Assembly: GCA_005046945.1 (NCBI GenBank)
Contig: SUSS01000002.1
Coordinates: forward strand, 1 to 64,000
Source of the DNA: Tissierella creatinini
GTDB taxonomy: Bacteria > Bacillota > Clostridia > Tissierellales > Tissierellaceae
Direction of reading: 5' to 3'
Length of the DNA: 64,000 nucleotides
The number at the start of each line of letters is the position of its first letter. Position 1 is the stretch's first letter. Shown piece by piece: positions 61,078 through 64,000 of the stretch. The position numbers and the translations under genes were made by a program. Below the pieces are notes generated by a model. That model saw nothing but the letters and a program-made list of their open reading frames with translations. It made no database searches and was not told the DNA's origin.

Positions 61078-62028
61078 TTGTTAGAATATCTATTTAAACG
61101 GCTATTATCATTGATTCCCGTTTTATTCGTAGTTTCTATAGCAATATTTTTGATTATCCATATTACTCCAGGGGACCCGGCTTCTACAATATTGGGTTTA
61201 GAGGCAAGTCAACAGGAGATTGATGAACTAAATGAATTAATGGGATTTAACGCTCCTATCCATATTCAGTATGCAAACTGGATGAAAAATGTGCTAAAGG
61301 GGGACTTAGGGGACTCTATATTTATGAGGCAACCGGTTACTCAAGCTATAATAGAGCATTTTCCTCCTACCTTGAGTTTGGCTATTATTGCCCAAATCAT
61401 AGCTATAATTTTAGCTATTCCATTTGGAATTATTGCCGCCTATAAAAGAGGTTCAGTGATTGATACAACTCTAATGAGTGTTTCCCTACTGGGAATGGCC
61501 ATTCCGGGTTTCTTATTAGGTCTTTTTCTTATGCTGTTTTTTAGCGTAAAACTAGAGCTGTTGCCGGTTGCGGGATATAAGCCTTTGAGTATGGGTTTAT
61601 GGACTCATTTGAGATACTTAATACTTCCGAGTATCGCTTTGGGAACAGTTCAAGCTGCTCTTATTACTAGAATGACAAGGTCTTCAATGCTGGATGTATT
61701 ATACCTTAACTATATTAAAACTGCTCGTTCTAAAGGAATTAAAGAAATCAAAGTTCTATTAAAACATGCATTGAAAAATGCAGCTTTGCCAATTCTTACT
61801 ATTATTGGACAGAGCTTTGGATCATTAGTTACAGGAGCAGTTGTAATTGAATCCCTCTTTAATATTCCGGGAATTGGTCAATTGATTATGAATTCCATAG
61901 TTAGAAGGGATATTGCTGTAATACAAGGTGTTGTTCTCTTTGTTACGCTTGTTTATGTCATTGTAAACTTAATAGTAGATCTTTTATATGGTGTGTTTGA
62001 TCCTAGAATTCGCCTTGATGGAAAGTAG
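61078..62028 (+). CDS. Peptide/nickel-type ABC permease, DppB-like
   Basis: Permease of 316 residues with six helices. LFKRLLSLIPVLFVVSIAIF starts it and IHITPGDPASTILG follows, as in DppB/OppB. The coupling loop is YIKTARSKGIKEIKVLLKHA, close to the EAA consensus. Start is TTG 61078 behind GGGGGAT. Followed after 15 bases by its partner. Confidence 0.92.
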   Translation: MLEYLFKRLLSLIPVLFVVSIAIFLIIHITPGDPASTILGLEASQQEIDELNELMGFNAPIHIQYANWMKNVLKGDLGDSIFMRQPVTQAIIEHFPPTLSLAIIAQIIAIILAIPFGIIAAYKRGSVIDTTLMSVSLLGMAIPGFLLGLFLMLFFSVKLELLPVAGYKPLSMGLWTHLRYLILPSIALGTVQAALITRMTRSSMLDVLYLNYIKTARSKGIKEIKVLLKHALKNAALPILTIIGQSFGSLVTGAVVIESLFNIPGIGQLIMNSIVRRDIAVIQGVVLFVTLVYVIVNLIVDLLYGVFDPRIRLDGK

Positions 62029-62043
62029 AGAAAGGAGCAAGTC

Positions 62044-62949
62044 ATGACAGAAACTCAGAAGGTGCAAGATATAGAAAGCATCCGTGTCAAATATTTGAAA
62101 GAACAACGTAGTTTGCAGCTACGAAATTTAAAATCTAATCGTGGTTTAATTATTGGGTCTAGTATTATTTTAGCACTTATAATAATTGCTATTTTTGCAC
62201 CTATAATCACAGAATTTGATGCCTATCAAATGAAAGCTAGCCAGAGATTGTTGCCTCCGGATAATGTTCATCTATTTGGAACAGACGAATTTGGTCGTGA
62301 TTTGCTGACCAGGGTAGTATATGGAGCAAGGGTTTCAATGAGTGTAGGCTTTATTGTGTGCTTTCTTTCATCTTTGTTTGGCTTAATTATAGGGGTATAT
62401 GCCAGTTTCTATAAGGTTCTGGATAATGTCTTTATGAGAATCTGTGATGGTCTTATAGCTATTCCGGGTATTCTCTTGGCTATTGCACTGATGTCGGCTC
62501 TTGGAGCTTCTATATGGAATGTTATTATTGCTCTTACTATTGTATATACTCCAAGTATTGCTAGGATAGTTAGGTCAGGCGCTCTTGTTGTAAAAGAGCA
62601 GGCATTTATTGAGGCTGAATATGTTCAAGGAGCAGGGGATTTTAGAATTATTTGGTTGAATATTGTTCCCAATATATTGTCTCCCCTATTAGTCCAGGCT
62701 ACATATGTATTCTCAAGTGCAATATTATCTGAAGCAGCATTGAGTTTTCTTGGGGCAGGAATACCTGAGCCGGATCCAAGCTGGGGGAATATTTTGCAGG
62801 CAAGTAAGCTGGTTATAAATAAAGCATGGTGGATGACAGTATATCCAGGTGTTTTGCTTATCTTATCAGTGCTTGGCTTAAACTTAATGGGAGATGGGTT
62901 AAGGGATTTCTTGGATCCAAGGACTAAAAACTATGGTAAGAGAAAATAG
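62044..62949 (+). CDS. Peptide/nickel-type ABC permease, DppC-like
   Basis: Second permease, 301 residues. The N-terminal LKSNRGLIIGSSIILALIII, the HLFGTDEFGRDLLTRVVYGAR block and the coupling loop EAEYVQGAGDFRIIWLNIVP identify the DppC/OppC group. GGAGC precedes ATG 62044. It ends WGNILQASK, DFLDPRTKNY as usual. Confidence 0.92.
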   Translation: MTETQKVQDIESIRVKYLKEQRSLQLRNLKSNRGLIIGSSIILALIIIAIFAPIITEFDAYQMKASQRLLPPDNVHLFGTDEFGRDLLTRVVYGARVSMSVGFIVCFLSSLFGLIIGVYASFYKVLDNVFMRICDGLIAIPGILLAIALMSALGASIWNVIIALTIVYTPSIARIVRSGALVVKEQAFIEAEYVQGAGDFRIIWLNIVPNILSPLLVQATYVFSSAILSEAALSFLGAGIPEPDPSWGNILQASKLVINKAWWMTVYPGVLLILSVLGLNLMGDGLRDFLDPRTKNYGKRK

Positions 62950-62990
62950 AAAGGCCAAGATGTAAGTTGCATTTGAATGGAGATGAATAA

Positions 62991-64000
62991 GTGGATAATA
63001 ATATTTTGCTCAGAATAGAAGATTTAAAAGTTCATTTTTTAACAGATAGAGGCAAGGTTACCGCTGTAGATGGGGTAAGCTTCTCGGTTGCCCCAAAGGA
63101 AATAATTGGTATAGTAGGTGAATCTGGATGTGGAAAGAGCGTAATGGTTCAAAGTATACTAAGGCTCTTAGAGCATACAGAAGCGGTGAAATATAGCGGA
63201 CAAATATTATATGATAATAAGAATATTTTAGAATCACCCCTATCGGACATAAGAAAGATTAGGGGCAATGACATCTCTATAATATTTCAAGATCCCCAGA
63301 CCTCACTTAATCCTGTTTATACTGTAGGAAATCAAATTGACGAGGTTCAAATACTTCACAAAAAAGTATCTGAAGCTGAGGCCAGAAAAAGAAGTATAGA
63401 GCTTTTACACTTGACGGGTATAAAAGACCCAAAACAATGTGTGAAACAATATCCCTTTGAGTTATCGGGCGGTATGCAACAAAGAGCTATGATTGCCATG
63501 GCTCTAGCCTGTGAACCTAAGCTTCTTATTGCTGATGAGCCTACTACCGCTTTAGATGTTACTATTCAAGCACAGATATTGGATTTAATAGTTGAAATAA
63601 ATGAAAGGATGGGTATGGCAGTTCTTTTTATAACTCATGACCTAGGCGTTGTTTCTGAAATATGTACTAGTGTTAAAGTTATGTATTTAGGTCAAATAGT
63701 TGAGGAGACCAAAACGGACATGCTTTTTGAAAGACCACTTCATCCATATACTCAAGGACTCATAAAATCTATACCAAGGTTTGATGGGAACAGGGAAGAT
63801 AAGCTTAATGTAATCGAAGGTGTAGTTCCTTCTTTATATGATGTTCCAAAGGGGTGCAGGTTCTCTACCAGATGTCCATATGCAGATGAAAAGTGTATTT
63901 TAGAAGAACCCCCTTTAATGGAGACTGATGATATAAATCATAGAGTGAAGTGTTGGTATTATAAAGAGGTAGAACAAGGTTTACGAGTTAAAGAGGAAGG
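62991..64000 (+). CDS. Peptide/nickel-type ABC ATPase, DppD-like (cut by window end)
   Basis: Open from GTG 62991 (behind GGAGAT) to the right edge: 336 codons and no stop. Walker A GESGCGKS, Q-loop FQDPQTSLNP, signature LSGGMQQRAMIAMAL, Walker B LLIADEPTTALD and ITHD are all present. Near the end RFSTRCPYADEKC is the cysteine-rich tail characteristic of oligopeptide transporter ATPases. Only the last few residues can be missing; a DppF partner probably follows. Confidence 0.93.
   Translation, partial: MDNNILLRIEDLKVHFLTDRGKVTAVDGVSFSVAPKEIIGIVGESGCGKSVMVQSILRLLEHTEAVKYSGQILYDNKNILESPLSDIRKIRGNDISIIFQDPQTSLNPVYTVGNQIDEVQILHKKVSEAEARKRSIELLHLTGIKDPKQCVKQYPFELSGGMQQRAMIAMALACEPKLLIADEPTTALDVTIQAQILDLIVEINERMGMAVLFITHDLGVVSEICTSVKVMYLGQIVEETKTDMLFERPLHPYTQGLIKSIPRFDGNREDKLNVIEGVVPSLYDVPKGCRFSTRCPYADEKCILEEPPLMETDDINHRVKCWYYKEVEQGLRVKEE

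Noticed and set aside
1..64000. tRNA, rRNA and self-splicing intron signals
   Set aside because: Read on both strands by eye; no cloverleaf, TTCGAATCC-type arm outside coding sequence, or rRNA segment was found. A covariance search would be decisive.

Overview
The window reads as a low-GC, Gram-positive anaerobe of the class Clostridia, perhaps the Tissierellia side. The support is AT-rich DNA, AGGAGG-type ribosome binding sites, several TTG and GTG starts, and a gene set centred on amino-acid and amine use: ornithine decarboxylase, an arginase-family hydrolase, glutaminase, a branched-chain-type amino-acid ABC importer, an oligopeptide ABC importer, an APC permease, a cobalamin riboswitch and several radical SAM enzymes. 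No rRNA, tRNA or CRISPR array was seen. The taxonomic call is inference.

Layout. 1-5.2 kb: end of an unknown gene, AmmeMemoRadiSam-type radical SAM protein, metK, a large DUF4153-like membrane protein, then gene relics and a small lipoprotein. 5.3-7.9 kb: a four-gene operon rich in zinc ribbons. 8.2-11.4 kb: a PAP2 phosphatase, then an attenuator-like leader before an SLC13-type permease and a divergent dihydropteroate synthase-like gene. 11.4-14.4 kb: pantothenate operon panG-panB-panC-panD (minus strand). 15-21.5 kb: SpeF-like ornithine decarboxylase, a large membrane-anchored zinc-ribbon metalloprotease and another zinc-ribbon membrane protein. 21.6-24 kb: repeats, aldehyde dehydrogenase and msrB relics, a DUF3795 protein and a D-2-hydroxyacid dehydrogenase. 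24.2-27 kb: an operon under a cobalamin riboswitch (zinc dehydrogenase, TrpD-like phosphoribosyltransferase, small protein). 27.1-33.9 kb: photolyase relic, DUF523-DUF1722 protein, then a segment bounded by a ~102-bp inverted repeat carrying outward promoters, holding a secreted SGNH hydrolase, an SDR, three small membrane proteins and a macro-domain/vWA pair. 34-43.3 kb: amidase, arginase-family hydrolase, LivJHMGF importer, IclR regulator, glutaminase. 43.3-45.9 kb: scrambled aldehyde dehydrogenase relics, then an amino-acid-kinase/radical SAM pair. 45.9-50.2 kb: methionine module (MetY-type sulfhydrylase, LysR regulator, homocysteine methyltransferase-methylene-THF reductase fusion). 50.3-55.6 kb: MATE exporter and an ABC export operon containing a B12-binding protein. 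55.7-59.2 kb: three tiny membrane proteins, an APC permease and an OFA-type MFS carrier. 59.3 kb to the end: oligopeptide/nickel-type ABC importer, cut off in its first ATPase.

Two themes run through the window. First, cobalamin: a B12 riboswitch drives an operon whose enzymes are not recognised B12 genes, and a B12-binding domain sits inside an ABC exporter operon. Second, genome erosion: at least ten gene relics (MFS, DUF3795, aldehyde dehydrogenase twice or more, msrB, class II photolyase, an LGFP-repeat protein, an IS3 end and unidentified fragments) lie among dispersed palindromic elements that begin AACGAGG and end ACTTAAA. These look like non-autonomous IS200/IS605-type elements, but no transposase gene lies in the window to confirm it.
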